NCBI GenBank assembly: GCA_964653075.1
Contig: CAZZAX010000008.1
Coordinates: 13,755-77,754, forward strand
DNA: 64,000 nucleotides
Reading direction: 5' to 3'
From: NIOZ-UU13 sp964653075
GTDB lineage: Bacteria; Planctomycetota; Phycisphaerae; Sedimentisphaerales; Anaerobacaceae
Of the stretch, positions 42,736 through 52,902 are shown piece by piece. The notes below the pieces were generated by a model, which did no database searches, was not told where the DNA came from, and worked only from the letters and a program-made list of their open reading frames with translations. The position numbers and the translations under genes were made by a program. How positions within the stretch are numbered: position 1 is the stretch's first letter; each line of letters opens with the position of its first letter.

Positions 42736-45700
42736 TCAACGTTTTGCTTCTTCGATGGCGCTCATCACGGCTGCTTTTCTGTCCTGCATATATTTATAAA
42801 ATGGAGTTTCTTTCGGCAATAACGACAGCGCCTTATCAATCATCTCCAGAGAACGATTATATTCCTTTTGCATGACGTAAACCCACGCAAGTCTGTCATA
42901 GATACGGGCGTTCCGCGGACTTAATAACAGGGCCTTCTCGAAATTTTCAGCCGCTTCAGTAAAATTACCTGTCTTACCGTAAAGCAAACCAAGATTGAAA
43001 TAAGCTGACATCTGCTTGTCGTTATGTACAACTGCTTTCTCGAAGGCCTTGATTGCCTTCTCGGGCTGCTCTAATCTGTTGTAACAAATTCCCAGGTTGT
43101 TCCATCCTTGCGCATTTTCCGGTTCAAGCTCTACGAACCTCTGGTATTGTTCGCCGGCTGCTTTGTAGTTACTCAAAAGAAGATACCTTTTTGCAAGACG
43201 TGACCTCAGGATGGGCTTCATTGGTGTACGTTCAACGGCCTCCTCGAGCGCCTTTATCTCCAGGTTTAATTCATCGAGACAGCTCTGGACATCCCGCTCC
43301 ATTGGGTTGGCTTTTTGCGCCATCTCGAATTCGGTGTTCATAATCTGAGGGTCACCCTGTAGAATTCCTAAAAGCCCCTTGAGGGCATGGCCTGTGCCTC
43401 TGTAATACTGTTCGAAAGTCAATTTGACCTGTTGCAATTCTTCCGCCGTACCACCGAGGTTCACCAGATATGGCAGGACAGAGCAGTGTTCCCTCGAAAA
43501 CCACTCCATAGTATTTATCAAACATCCTTCCTCTTCCCGCTTTATTGCCGCCCCGAATTCCAGCCGGGGCCTGTCATCGGTATTCAGTGGTGCTGTACTT
43601 CCTATCCTCCGCAGTCCGCCTTCATCGACGATAAAACAATCCAGAAAATCATAAACAGAGTGAATATTAATCCCCGCAAGGTCCGAACCTATGTCCTCAC
43701 GCTCAACCACTTTTCTGGCACGCTGAAAATCAATTCTCATTGGAGATTTACTACCCACCAGCACGGCGTGTTTATTGACACAATTGTTCGCCATCCAGAC
43801 ACAACTGTGGGGCATCGCCTCCTGGAAAGTCTTGAATATCAACTGAAGGTCTTCACCTCGCAAATCCAGGGGAATCCAGCACGACAGAATACCGTCGTCT
43901 CTTAGCTTATCGCGGCATTGAATAAAATGTTCGTGTGTGTAAAGTGCCGAGCTTCCGGTCGTCCCCGGATAAGTCGAATCGTTCATTATGATGTCGAACT
44001 TATCATCGGTAAGCTTCACAAAGTTTTTTCCGTCCATTATAATTTTCTTCAGCCGGGGGTCTTTGTAGGATGAACGGTTAATATCATCGAAGAACTTCCC
44101 CGCTTCGAAAACGCCCGGGCAAACATCAACTATCCTGTAGTCTTCAACGCCGAATGCCAGGCCGATTCCCGAAGTCTCACCGCTTCCGTAACCTATTTGC
44201 AGCACTTTCTGCGGGTCTTTGTGCATCACCAGCGGAACGTAGCCCTGGAGTTTCTGGGTGGTGCGCAGCATAAAATTCATTCCCGCAACATCAACCCCGT
44301 CAACTACGATGAGCCGGTCCCCGTCAGGCATGTCGTGCACGGTGACCGTACCTGTGACGCCGTCTTTGATGTAAATGATTTTGCTCGGATAATGATAAGT
44401 ATTCATCGTCTGAAGAAATACATCACGCGGTATCCACAGAGCACTGACAATTATAGCTGATATTGAAACTGCCGCCGCACCCGCACAGAGTATTAACCTG
44501 CGTTTCTCTGAAAGAAAAAGAACTGCAACGGCCAACAGAAGCTGAATCGCAACAACCACAAGGAAGCTGTCCCGCAATCCTAACAAAGGCACCATCACAA
44601 AGCCCGCTGCGAAAGAGCCTATCACACAGCCCATCGTATTGCATGCATAGACCTCTCCAATCCTTTTACCCGCCGCCTTCCAGGACCCAGCGCACACCTT
44701 GACCGCAATAGGAAAAACCATACCCATAAACACAGTAGGCACCAGCAGCACGATCGATGCATCTATGAAATGGGCCGCAACTTCTTTCCAGAAAGTGCCC
44801 GCAAGCATTTTCTCAGTCAGTACATGGTCGATGTACCAGAGCATCCCTAACAGCAAAATAGAAACCAGCACCGAAAGCCCAACCAGAAGCTCCACAATGC
44901 CAAGAGCGAAAATAGCGTTTTTGATTCTCGCTAAAAATATCCGGCTGCAAATAAAGCTCCCCAGCGCAAGACCCAGAATAAAACAGGTAAGCATGCACGC
45001 GAAAGCATAAACGCTTGTCCCGAGAACAAACAGCAGCACCCTCGTCCACAAAACCTCTAAAGCCAGCGCACAAAAGCCTGCTACCAATACAGCGGCCAAA
45101 ACTATTTTTCGTTTCCTGCCGGCCTGTTCTGCAATTTCTTCTCCCTCAGCATGGCTTCTCTTTGCCGGTTTGGATTTGCGCACCGAACGCTTATGCCTGT
45201 GCTTCTCCTCAAGCGGCTTGTCTGTGAATATGGACAGGATGAATGAGAAAACTCCGATGAGTATATTCGCAGAGGCCGCGAGATAGACGGTGTTACTAAC
45301 ACCCCACATTCTGATGAGCACATAGCCAGACAAAAAGCTGCCTGCGACCGCCCCAAACGTATTTATTGAGTATAAAAATCCTGTGCTTTTTCCGATGCCG
45401 GCTTCGGACGTTCCTGGTTCTTTTTGTGAATTCGCCCACAGCTTGCTCAAAACCGGCAGCGTCCCGCCCATCAGAGCGGTCGGAATCAGCAGGATGATTA
45501 TTGACGTAACAAACCGGACAAGACTTAACGGATAAAAGCTCGGGTGAAAGCTCTGATAAAACCAGCTATAAAAAAGATCCACCGTCGTTAAAATACTCGC
45601 AAAAGCAAATGCATATAACCCTATTCCAACCTCCAGCAGGGCAAACAGTCTTAGGGATCGAAGGCTTCTGTCGGCTATCGACCCAAACAGCCGGCTCCCG

Positions 45701-45888
45701 GCCGCCATACCCAGCATAAATGCAGTTAAAACAGTACTGACCGCAAAGATTGTATTGCCGAAAACAACTCCGAAAGCCCTCGTCCAGGTGACTTCGTAAA
45801 CCAGCCCCGCTGCTCCTGAGAGCAGAAACAGCGGTAGAACCGCTTTTCTCACCACTGAAATTCTGCGTCCCTTAGGGATTGCACTCAC
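42736..45888 (-). CDS. MFS-like/spermidine synthase-like fusion with C-terminal TPR repeats
   Basis: 1050 residues, GTG start at 45888 (weak ribosome site; no later start is better). Twelve or so membrane helices span about 15-505 in two halves, joined by a Lys/Arg-rich linker (HRHKRSVRKSKPAKRSHAE). Residues ~535-790 resemble the spermidine synthase fold: VLQIGYGSGETSGI for the nucleotide loop, IVDVCPGVF, KFDIIMNDSTYPGT and LYTHEHF. The DVCPG and NDST sites differ from the usual EIDP and DSTDP, so polyamine synthesis is doubtful. Residues ~900-1050 are TPR repeats (WNNLGICYNRLEQPEKAIKA). Such fusions are common in planctomycetes and of unknown substrate. Confidence 0.85.
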   Translation of the reverse strand: MSAIPKGRRISVVRKAVLPLFLLSGAAGLVYEVTWTRAFGVVFGNTIFAVSTVLTAFMLGMAAGSRLFGSIADRSLRSLRLFALLEVGIGLYAFAFASILTTVDLFYSWFYQSFHPSFYPLSLVRFVTSIIILLIPTALMGGTLPVLSKLWANSQKEPGTSEAGIGKSTGFLYSINTFGAVAGSFLSGYVLIRMWGVSNTVYLAASANILIGVFSFILSIFTDKPLEEKHRHKRSVRKSKPAKRSHAEGEEIAEQAGRKRKIVLAAVLVAGFCALALEVLWTRVLLFVLGTSVYAFACMLTCFILGLALGSFICSRIFLARIKNAIFALGIVELLVGLSVLVSILLLGMLWYIDHVLTEKMLAGTFWKEVAAHFIDASIVLLVPTVFMGMVFPIAVKVCAGSWKAAGKRIGEVYACNTMGCVIGSFAAGFVMVPLLGLRDSFLVVVAIQLLLAVAVLFLSEKRRLILCAGAAAVSISAIIVSALWIPRDVFLQTMNTYHYPSKIIYIKDGVTGTVTVHDMPDGDRLIVVDGVDVAGMNFMLRTTQKLQGYVPLVMHKDPQKVLQIGYGSGETSGIGLAFGVEDYRIVDVCPGVFEAGKFFDDINRSSYKDPRLKKIIMDGKNFVKLTDDKFDIIMNDSTYPGTTGSSALYTHEHFIQCRDKLRDDGILSCWIPLDLRGEDLQLIFKTFQEAMPHSCVWMANNCVNKHAVLVGSKSPMRIDFQRARKVVEREDIGSDLAGINIHSVYDFLDCFIVDEGGLRRIGSTAPLNTDDRPRLEFGAAIKREEEGCLINTMEWFSREHCSVLPYLVNLGGTAEELQQVKLTFEQYYRGTGHALKGLLGILQGDPQIMNTEFEMAQKANPMERDVQSCLDELNLEIKALEEAVERTPMKPILRSRLAKRYLLLSNYKAAGEQYQRFVELEPENAQGWNNLGICYNRLEQPEKAIKAFEKAVVHNDKQMSAYFNLGLLYGKTGNFTEAAENFEKALLLSPRNARIYDRLAWVYVMQKEYNRSLEMIDKALSLLPKETPFYKYMQDRKAAVMSAIEEAKR

Positions 45889-45994
45889 TTTTGCCGACTC
45901 ACGTGCTAAATAATTTATTTATGTACCTTGGAACTGATTTAATTACCGGCACAATCATCACCGGATATTCATCGATTCTTTCACAGTCAATATA

Positions 45995-46690
45995 CTATTT
46001 TTCAAATCTCCACAGGTCTATCGTTATCTCTTCGGCAGCCACCCATTCTACGTGCCAGTCGAGAAACAGACAATTACTGCCTTTTCTGTGTCTGGCTCTC
46101 GCAACACGCCGGCCTGTTGTTACGTCTTCGCTGACGGAATCGGGCAGATGCCCCGGGGTCCACACATCACATCGATTGTTTCCCGGGTCATCGGCTTTTC
46201 TTATAATATGCCGCCACGGCCCGTCCTCATTATCGGTAAGATAAATAGTGTATGCTCGCTGGATGCAGGTAGTTAGTTTGCTCGGGTCTAATATCTCTGT
46301 GCCCTGCATATCGTTTTCATCTCTGAAGTCCCAGCCGTTGACAACGTAGCAGACGGTCTGCTCTTTATCAGGGTACCCGGGGCACCGGTAAATATCCACT
46401 GTACGGTAATCATTGCCGATCGGCTTCTGGGCTAAAGAGGGCATAAAAAGCTGAAACCATGCCCCGCCTGTGCCGCCTGCCTTGCCCCGCGGAACCATCA
46501 ATTCATAGTCCTCGGCGTATAAATTTGCTGCTATGCCGATTTGGCGCATATTACTTTGGCACTTGACATTCTGGGCTTGTTTCTTTGCCCTTTGTAATGC
46601 CGGCATTAATATCGCCATTAACAACGCAATGATGGCAATCACAACTAAGAGTTCTATTAATGTAAATCCTCTCCGTTGGTGACTGCTCAT
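45995..46690 (-). CDS. Pseudopilin-like protein
   Basis: 231 residues; AAGGAG sits 4 nt upstream of the ATG. Leader MSSHQRRG, then FTLIELLVVIAIIALLMAIL. In the C-terminal region RHRKGSNCLFLDWHVEWV, exactly nine residues separate His and Asp, but the Gly of the DG box is Trp. Two cysteines (KCQSN, RCPGY) match the other family members. The gene lies 154 nt downstream of the HEAT-repeat gene and 106 nt upstream of the MFS/spermidine synthase gene, all on the same strand. Confidence 0.9.
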   Translation of the reverse strand: MSSHQRRGFTLIELLVVIAIIALLMAILMPALQRAKKQAQNVKCQSNMRQIGIAANLYAEDYELMVPRGKAGGTGGAWFQLFMPSLAQKPIGNDYRTVDIYRCPGYPDKEQTVCYVVNGWDFRDENDMQGTEILDPSKLTTCIQRAYTIYLTDNEDGPWRHIIRKADDPGNNRCDVWTPGHLPDSVSEDVTTGRRVARARHRKGSNCLFLDWHVEWVAAEEITIDLWRFEK

Positions 46691-46844
46691 AACTCTCCTT
46701 TCATCTAAAGAGTTCGAAAAAACAGTAAAATTATACGTTTTCCGGGCCGCCAGTCAATCGAAATATTACTATCACCATTGCAGTGACTCTCAAACAGAGA
46801 TGAAAGTGTAAGTGGCAGGCGAAAATCCTGATTGATTATCCTTC

Positions 46845-48941
46845 TTATTGGTGTGTCTTGTTTTCGAGTTCTTTGATATGCCGGATAATCTCTTCAGCCT
46901 GTTTACGCAAATTCTCGTCTTTAGAGACAGCAAGCAGCTTGTTCATTGCTGTCCTGGCCCTTTCACTGTGAGTATCTATAATTGTCCCGGCTATCTTTAT
47001 CGCGGCCATTGCCGCTTCTGCTCTGACTTCCTCGGCCTGCAGTAACGGCTCGACCATTTCCAAAGCTCCCGGGTCACTTATGTTTGACAAACCTGATAGC
47101 ACAAGTTTTTGCTCTGCCGAACTCCGGGCTTGATACATGGCCCGCCGGCACAACTCAAGCGTTTTCTCTGCTGGACGCCCCTGAACAGGCAGAGACAACA
47201 GCCGTACAAAACCGCGCAGCGCCAAAAGCCGATGTATTTGGTTTTGTGTGCTGCAGTAAATTTCCGGCAAAACTTCTGACGCCCCCGCATTCGGCCATTT
47301 GGCCAATGCACGGACGGATGTATCCTGCACAGTGGGATTCGCCTCTTTTGATGCAACCTCAAGTGTTCTCAGCGCTTTACTATTTGCGATACCTCCGAGC
47401 ACACGCAGCAGCGAACATCTGACAGCCACACGCTTCTCACCGTGCAGCCCAGCCAATACAGCATCGGCCTGCTTACTCGTCTCGCTGATCTTGCGCGAAA
47501 CCATTACGACGGCTCGCTCAGCTTCTCTGCGACTACCGTCATCTTCCAGCTTCACAAGAAGTTTCACCAGCGATGGCAAATCTTTCTCACGCCCAAGCCT
47601 GCCTAAAGCCTTAAACGCTGCTTTGCGTACCTTCCTATCCGGGTTTACCGCCTCCGCTAACAGTGCCGGGACTGCATCAACAGCATCACGCTCGGCAAGT
47701 ACCTGAATTAATTGCCGCCGCACGCTCGGTTGCGAATTCTGCATGCTTTGTACTATTGCTTCATCAACTCTGCTTCCGCGAAGCAGTTTAAGACTATTTA
47801 TTGCTGTGCTTGTTTCCTCGGAGCTCAATCCTTCTGTAGCGGTTTTGACCAGGTATTCTACAAAAGAAGCGTCTCCGAGTTTTCCGACGGCCTGTAATAC
47901 TGCTTTTCTGACCTCCGGGTTCGTGCTCCTGGCCGCCGCTGTTATCGCAGGCAGCGCAGTGTCATCGCCGCGGTCTGCAAGAGCACCAATCAGAAGCACC
48001 TGTTCATCAGGTGATGTCTTTGACAATTCACCTGCAAATTCTTCGGTAACGCCGTTGCCTTGCATCGTCCGAACACAGCTTCTGCCTGTGGTTCGCACCA
48101 TACGGTTTTCATCCCGCAGAGCAGAAATGACCAAGGGCACTATATCCTGCCCGCCAATGTCTGCCAGACCCTTGATGGCCGCACTTCGGATAATAGGAGT
48201 TTCGTTTTTGTCGGCCAGTTCCCTGTAGATTATGGTCGCTTGCTTTGTTTCGCCTTCGGCCATGAGGTCTTCGGCGCATCTAAGGTACGCATCTGTCGCT
48301 GCGAATTGAAGTTCCGAATCACTTTTGGCCCTGGTTTCTACCAATAATTTTATCGCCCGCGCACCACCGATTTTTCCCAGCGCTGCAACCGCAGCTTCGC
48401 TGACTTCCCTTTCCGTTCCGATTATAAATTTGCCGATTGCTTCTACGCTTTGGTTGTCGCCTCGGTCGCCCAATAGATTTATGATGCGAATCTGCACTTT
48501 CGGCGAAACCCTGTTCAGCGCTTCACGCAGTGCCTTGCCGGCCTCTTCGCTCGGGTTCTGCCCGATTGCATAACATGCTATGTCCGCAGTCTTCTCGTCC
48601 ATCAGCAGCCTGGCAATTGCAGGTACCGAATCAGCCGTCCCGATAAACCAAAGCTGCCTGCAGATGAACGACTTACTCTCTAATGTGGCTTCATCAAGCA
48701 GCTCAGCCAATCGAAGCTCGATGTATTTACGCTGCTCTGGCTGGTTTTGTGATTCCCGGATGAGTTTTTCCACAGCTATAAGCGGCTCTCTGCTCATCCC
48801 GCGTTCATAGTTGACAATCGCGGCTAATTTTTCGTCAATCTCCGGTTTATTGAACGCTGCCCAGGCATTATTACTTAGAGCGGAGTTCGCGCAAATCCAT
48901 ACCAACAGAAGTCGGATAAATGCTTTTGCGGAAATTCTCAT
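46845..48941 (-). CDS. Exported HEAT-repeat protein
   Basis: 698 residues with a signal peptide (FIRLLLVWICANSALSNNAWA). The mature part is made of about 18 HEAT-like helical pairs. Examples: SVPAIARLLMDEKTADIACYAIGQ, VPALLAEAVNPDRKVRKAAFKAL and LPSLVKLLVKLEDDGSRREAERAVV, shown here in pieces. HEAT arrays bind other proteins; an exported one fits a surface or periplasmic scaffold. It starts 14 nt after the FG-GAP gene, so the two are almost certainly co-transcribed and may form a complex. No enzyme motif is seen. Confidence 0.88.
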   Translation of the reverse strand: MRISAKAFIRLLLVWICANSALSNNAWAAFNKPEIDEKLAAIVNYERGMSREPLIAVEKLIRESQNQPEQRKYIELRLAELLDEATLESKSFICRQLWFIGTADSVPAIARLLMDEKTADIACYAIGQNPSEEAGKALREALNRVSPKVQIRIINLLGDRGDNQSVEAIGKFIIGTEREVSEAAVAALGKIGGARAIKLLVETRAKSDSELQFAATDAYLRCAEDLMAEGETKQATIIYRELADKNETPIIRSAAIKGLADIGGQDIVPLVISALRDENRMVRTTGRSCVRTMQGNGVTEEFAGELSKTSPDEQVLLIGALADRGDDTALPAITAAARSTNPEVRKAVLQAVGKLGDASFVEYLVKTATEGLSSEETSTAINSLKLLRGSRVDEAIVQSMQNSQPSVRRQLIQVLAERDAVDAVPALLAEAVNPDRKVRKAAFKALGRLGREKDLPSLVKLLVKLEDDGSRREAERAVVMVSRKISETSKQADAVLAGLHGEKRVAVRCSLLRVLGGIANSKALRTLEVASKEANPTVQDTSVRALAKWPNAGASEVLPEIYCSTQNQIHRLLALRGFVRLLSLPVQGRPAEKTLELCRRAMYQARSSAEQKLVLSGLSNISDPGALEMVEPLLQAEEVRAEAAMAAIKIAGTIIDTHSERARTAMNKLLAVSKDENLRKQAEEIIRHIKELENKTHQ

Positions 48942-48955
48942 GGTCTGGTCCTTAG

Positions 48956-50197
48956 CTATCTATTGGATTTGCTTTTGTTCTCGAAATATACAGGACCACC
49001 CCATTTACCTGTTACCACTATATCGAGGTCTCCGTCACCGTCCATATCAACCACGGGAATATTAAGGCTTGAGCCGATACCCTCACCATAGGAAATAGTA
49101 TGTCTGACCCATTCGACAATAGCACCGCGTTTCAATTCATACCAGTAAACACACAATGGAGAACGGGCGTCCGGGTCGTTACCGTTATGGGCGAGAAATC
49201 GTTTTCCCGTAACAAAGTCGAGGTCGCCGTCCTCATCAAGGTCGGCTAACGTTATACTGTGGGCCTGAGACCATGATTTATCAATCACATGTCGCTGCCA
49301 GGTAATTTTCGACGCTTTTCTTACCTGCTTATACCAGAATATTCCATGTTTATGGGCCGAGCTGGTTATAATATCGTTCAGTCCGTCCTCATCAACATCA
49401 TAAACCCATATCTGGGGCGTATGTTCAGCCTGCCCTTCGGTCAGGCTGCCGATTGCCAGAGGGTGTTCTTTCCATTGACCCTTGCGAGTCTCAGCAGGCG
49501 CCTCATACCAGGCACTGGGCCGCAAAATGTCAGGCCGACCGTCTCCGTTTATGTCCCCGACACCACCACCGAACGGCTTACTGTTTTGGCTGACTTGCCG
49601 TTTAATCAGTCCGCGATTACCGTCGTCCTTAATCCCGATCTCGTACCACTTGGTATCTGAGGTGTCCGGCAGAATCTCGAGCTTTTTACCATCGCCGTCA
49701 ATGTCCCACAACTCTCCGCATTCGTAGTTGCCGTTCTTTTCGGCGACAGTCATAGGCCAATGACCGCCCGCCGCTCCGGTATTACGATACCATTCGGCCT
49801 GTTTGCTGAACCAGCCGCATGTTGCGACGTCCAGCAGCCCGTCACCATCGACATCCAGCGGAACATTCATAAAATCGTCCCAATAACCAATGCCTTTTTC
49901 GTCAACCGTATGTGTATTGCCTTGTGCATCGACCTTGCCTTCCAATGCTCGAAATTGGTGGGCCTTCCAGTATGGTGCTTCATACCAGTATGGGCCGGCC
50001 AAAATGTCCGACTTTCCGTCATTGTTAAAGTCTCCCACACAACAGGCCTCACTGCGGAAATGCCCGACACGATGTGCGACAAACACGGGTTGTTGTGATG
50101 TTTCTAAGCCGGCGGAACATCCGGCCAGAACCGACAAAGCTGCACAAAGAGTAATAACAATAAGCCTGCTACGATAAATATAATTGCGGATGTTCAT
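48956..50197 (-). CDS. FG-GAP/VCBS-repeat lipoprotein
   Basis: 413 residues from the ATG at 50197 (AGGACAGG 3-4 nt upstream; the frame opens 20 codons earlier). Lipobox LSVLAGC at about 23-29. The mature protein has at least six FG-GAP/EF-like calcium loops: DFNNDGKSD, DVDGDGLLD, DIDGDGKK, DINGDGRPD, DVDEDGLND and DLDEDGDLD, then DMDGDGDLD. These repeats build a propeller that binds Ca and is usually adhesive or ligand binding. It is 64 nt after the Gfo/Idh/MocA gene and 14 nt before the HEAT gene. Confidence 0.9.
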   Translation of the reverse strand: MNIRNYIYRSRLIVITLCAALSVLAGCSAGLETSQQPVFVAHRVGHFRSEACCVGDFNNDGKSDILAGPYWYEAPYWKAHQFRALEGKVDAQGNTHTVDEKGIGYWDDFMNVPLDVDGDGLLDVATCGWFSKQAEWYRNTGAAGGHWPMTVAEKNGNYECGELWDIDGDGKKLEILPDTSDTKWYEIGIKDDGNRGLIKRQVSQNSKPFGGGVGDINGDGRPDILRPSAWYEAPAETRKGQWKEHPLAIGSLTEGQAEHTPQIWVYDVDEDGLNDIITSSAHKHGIFWYKQVRKASKITWQRHVIDKSWSQAHSITLADLDEDGDLDFVTGKRFLAHNGNDPDARSPLCVYWYELKRGAIVEWVRHTISYGEGIGSSLNIPVVDMDGDGDLDIVVTGKWGGPVYFENKSKSNR

Positions 50198-50261
50198 TTC
50201 CTGTCCTTTCTTTTTTACCTGTTCGGATTTCGTGTATCGAATTTCGACCCGCCTCAAGATA

Positions 50262-51581
50262 TCATAGATGCCATGGCCTTCGCATCGGCCTCGATATCAT
50301 CTTATCGGCTTCGGGGTCATTCACAAATCGTTCGGTTCGAGGGTCCCATTTTACACTTCGCCCCAGCCGCAGGCAGATATTGGCAACGTGGCAGGTAGTT
50401 GTGGACCGATGTGCCGCCTCGGCAGAAGCGATGGTCCTGGCCCGTGTTTTCACACAATCCAGGAAATTCCGATGATGCCCCTGCCAGTTTGCCGAGTCGG
50501 TCCATTGCTGTTTCTCGAACTTTCTGTTTGCCAGCAGCGATTTGGGATGGGCATCGACATTACCGCCGTCATCGACATACACCCAGCCTTCCGTACCCTC
50601 GAACTTGACCGACAGTTGTGTATTTAAGTTTGGCCAGATGTCCGGTGTCTTTGTGTCGTACATTATCAGCCTGACCCCGTCGGCATATCTGGTCTCGACA
50701 TGCAGGGCGATAGGAACATTACAAAATCCTTTATCGGGGAATTTTGCTGTCCCTTCGTATTCGACCGGCCCGGTTGCTTCACTGTCGTTTGCCATCTGGG
50801 CAAGGTCATTACAGTGGCAGCCCCAGTCGGTTATCATCCCTCCGCTGTAGTCGAAGTGGTTTTTCCAGAGATTACGAACGAAGCTCGAATTATAGGGTAT
50901 GTGCGGTGTTGGCCCGAGCCACATATCGTAGTCGAAACCTTCAGGGACAGGTTCAGACTTAAGAACGCCCGAGCTTTGTCCCGCCCTTACGTAGCTGCCA
51001 AGGGTATGCAGCTTGCCGAGTTTGTCGCTGCGGGCGGCATTGACTGCGAACGCAAAACTCCTCATGCTTCGCCGCTGCGTACCGCACTGGTAAACCGTTC
51101 CGTACCGCTTCATAGTATCAGCTACTACACGGCCCTCGGCGATAGTCAAAGACATCGGTTTTTCGCAGTAAATATCTTTTCCGGCCTTCGCTGCATAAAT
51201 CGAAGTCAGCGCATGCCAGCGGTCTCCTGTCGCACTCAGGACCGCATCTATATCATCACGCGCCAGAAGTCTGCGAAAATCACCGTAGGCGGCGCAATCT
51301 TTGTTACCGTAGTTTTCGTCAACTATGGCTTTGGCTTTATTGCGACGCTGAGTGTCCGCATCGCATACCGCGATGAACTGCACGTCTGCACACGTCATAA
51401 AATTACGCATATCGCGTGTTCCCTGTCCGCCAAGGCCTATGCCGCCCATTGTTATTCGCTCACTTGGTGAAACAAAGCCGCCTCTTCCCAGCGCCGATGA
51501 CGGAATAATGTAAGCGGCAGCAGCCGCGCTCAGTACAGCGGTACCGCGCTTAAGGATGTTCCTTCGGGTAATCTGCCTCAT
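50262..51581 (-). CDS. Tat-exported Gfo/Idh/MocA family oxidoreductase
   Basis: 439 residues from the ATG at 51581 (GGAGG 7-8 nt upstream; the TTG at 51596 is part of the ribosome site). Tat signal QITRRNILKRGTAVLSAA (3-20). Rossmann motif GGIGLGGQG (46-54), AVCDAD at strand 2, LSATGDRWH (115-123) and CEKP (139-142). The C-terminal domain carries GGMITDWGCHCNDLAQMA. Its substrate-side residues differ from those of the two other copies, so they are probably not interchangeable. It starts the run Gfo, FG-GAP, HEAT. Confidence 0.9.
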   Translation of the reverse strand: MRQITRRNILKRGTAVLSAAAAAYIIPSSALGRGGFVSPSERITMGGIGLGGQGTRDMRNFMTCADVQFIAVCDADTQRRNKAKAIVDENYGNKDCAAYGDFRRLLARDDIDAVLSATGDRWHALTSIYAAKAGKDIYCEKPMSLTIAEGRVVADTMKRYGTVYQCGTQRRSMRSFAFAVNAARSDKLGKLHTLGSYVRAGQSSGVLKSEPVPEGFDYDMWLGPTPHIPYNSSFVRNLWKNHFDYSGGMITDWGCHCNDLAQMANDSEATGPVEYEGTAKFPDKGFCNVPIALHVETRYADGVRLIMYDTKTPDIWPNLNTQLSVKFEGTEGWVYVDDGGNVDAHPKSLLANRKFEKQQWTDSANWQGHHRNFLDCVKTRARTIASAEAAHRSTTTCHVANICLRLGRSVKWDPRTERFVNDPEADKMISRPMRRPWHL

Positions 51582-51664
51582 TGGACTAACCTCCAAATGG
51601 TTCTTGCTAAATTATCCCTACTGCCGTTTTTTCAACAGAGAATCTAACAAAGTTGCTGAACAGC

Positions 51665-52804
51665 TTATGAATTAGGATCTGCCGCATTAGGTTCTTCGAT
51701 TGTTGTTGCGGTTGTCTCTTCGGGTGTTACAGTATCGGCCTGTTCATTTTCGTCTTCGGGCTTTTCTTCGTCCTCGATTAATTCTGAGAGCTCTTTAATC
51801 AGGTTCTTCGCCTTCCACTCGGCGATTTCATAAACCCATCCCTTATGTTTGGCGGTGAATTTTATCGCCCCCTCCTGGGCAAGAAGTTTGGCTTCCTTCT
51901 TTTTCAGTTCTTCTTCCGATTCAACGTCGCTGTCTTTTATAACAGGTGTTTTATCGGTATAGTCTGATTCACAGGTGATATACGTCTTATCGTCCTTCTG
52001 GGCTATTTTAAGTGCGTAAACAGTCGAGTCCTTCAGTGTGCAGACGTATTCCCTGTCAAAGGTCAGATTGCCCGGGTTTTTCATAACATCATCACATCTT
52101 AGGCTCGTCAAAGCGGTAAAGACGCTGTCGCCGTCACTGTCCTTAAATTTTTTCCCGGAGGGAACATTTTCCAGTATGACGTCTTTGCCATCCTCTGTTG
52201 TTTTCAGTGTGTATTGTTCGTTTGCGGAGCTGACTGTTACCGATACGATGTCCTCGCGCTTTACTGAAATAAGCTCCTGCTCAATGTAGTTCATTGCCGT
52301 ATCTGCAATCCACGGCATTGTTGGTGCCACGTAAACTGCATCGCTCGAAGCCAGTCTTACGTAGGTACCCTGTCCAAGCTCCTTGGTCTTTCCTCCGATT
52401 ACACCTGTGAGCAGCGATGAGTCCGTCTTGAAAAACTTGATTGTGGCGTTGGCTTCTTTCTCTGTTACTCCGAGATTTTCGTGATTTGCCGCGTTGTCTG
52501 TCACAAATTCTGACCTTTGGATCTCCTGGCTCTTGGTAAGCAAATTATTAATTTCACTTACCTTGGCTGGGTAATTGTCTTTATTGACAACAACGAAACC
52601 CCCTTGCTGGCGCTTGAGCGTGACCGAATTTTCGTCGTTCCCCAAAACAATACTGCCGATATCCGCCGGATCAAGCCCCTGGAGAAGAGGAGATGGCCCT
52701 TCTGTTTCTGCACTCGGTCTGTTTGAAACGTGAGACTGCGCCACCGCCCATAGTACCATCAAAACCGCAACGATACCTAATATTGTTAGTTTCCTGTTAC
52801 TCAT
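51665..52804 (-). CDS. DUF4340 membrane-anchored protein of the Gld-type ABC operon
   Basis: 379 residues; AGGAG 8 nt before the ATG. One N-terminal helix (LTILGIVAVLMVLWAVAQ) anchors a periplasmic domain with the DUF4340 pattern: ADIGSIVLGNDENSVTLKRQ, YPAKVSEINNLLTKSQEI and TYVRLASSDAVYVAPTMPW. A very acidic Pro/Thr/Glu tail follows (EEDEKPEDENEQ region). Known genes of this type lie directly after gldA/F/G-like ABC genes in Bacteroidota and planctomycetes, as here. Function in the complex is not established. Confidence 0.85.
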   Translation of the reverse strand: MSNRKLTILGIVAVLMVLWAVAQSHVSNRPSAETEGPSPLLQGLDPADIGSIVLGNDENSVTLKRQQGGFVVVNKDNYPAKVSEINNLLTKSQEIQRSEFVTDNAANHENLGVTEKEANATIKFFKTDSSLLTGVIGGKTKELGQGTYVRLASSDAVYVAPTMPWIADTAMNYIEQELISVKREDIVSVTVSSANEQYTLKTTEDGKDVILENVPSGKKFKDSDGDSVFTALTSLRCDDVMKNPGNLTFDREYVCTLKDSTVYALKIAQKDDKTYITCESDYTDKTPVIKDSDVESEEELKKKEAKLLAQEGAIKFTAKHKGWVYEIAEWKAKNLIKELSELIEDEEKPEDENEQADTVTPEETTATTIEEPNAADPNS

Positions 52805-52902
52805 CTGTTAAACTCCTGCTTTTGTTATTAGAACCCGAATTTTGAATTTCTGTCATTTATATTTGTTTTGTATTTCGGATTTCGTACTTCGTGCTTTCTT
52901 AA

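Noticed and set aside
42736..45888. A classical spermidine synthase.
   Set aside because: Key acidic sites are changed and the protein is dominated by membrane helices and TPR repeats.
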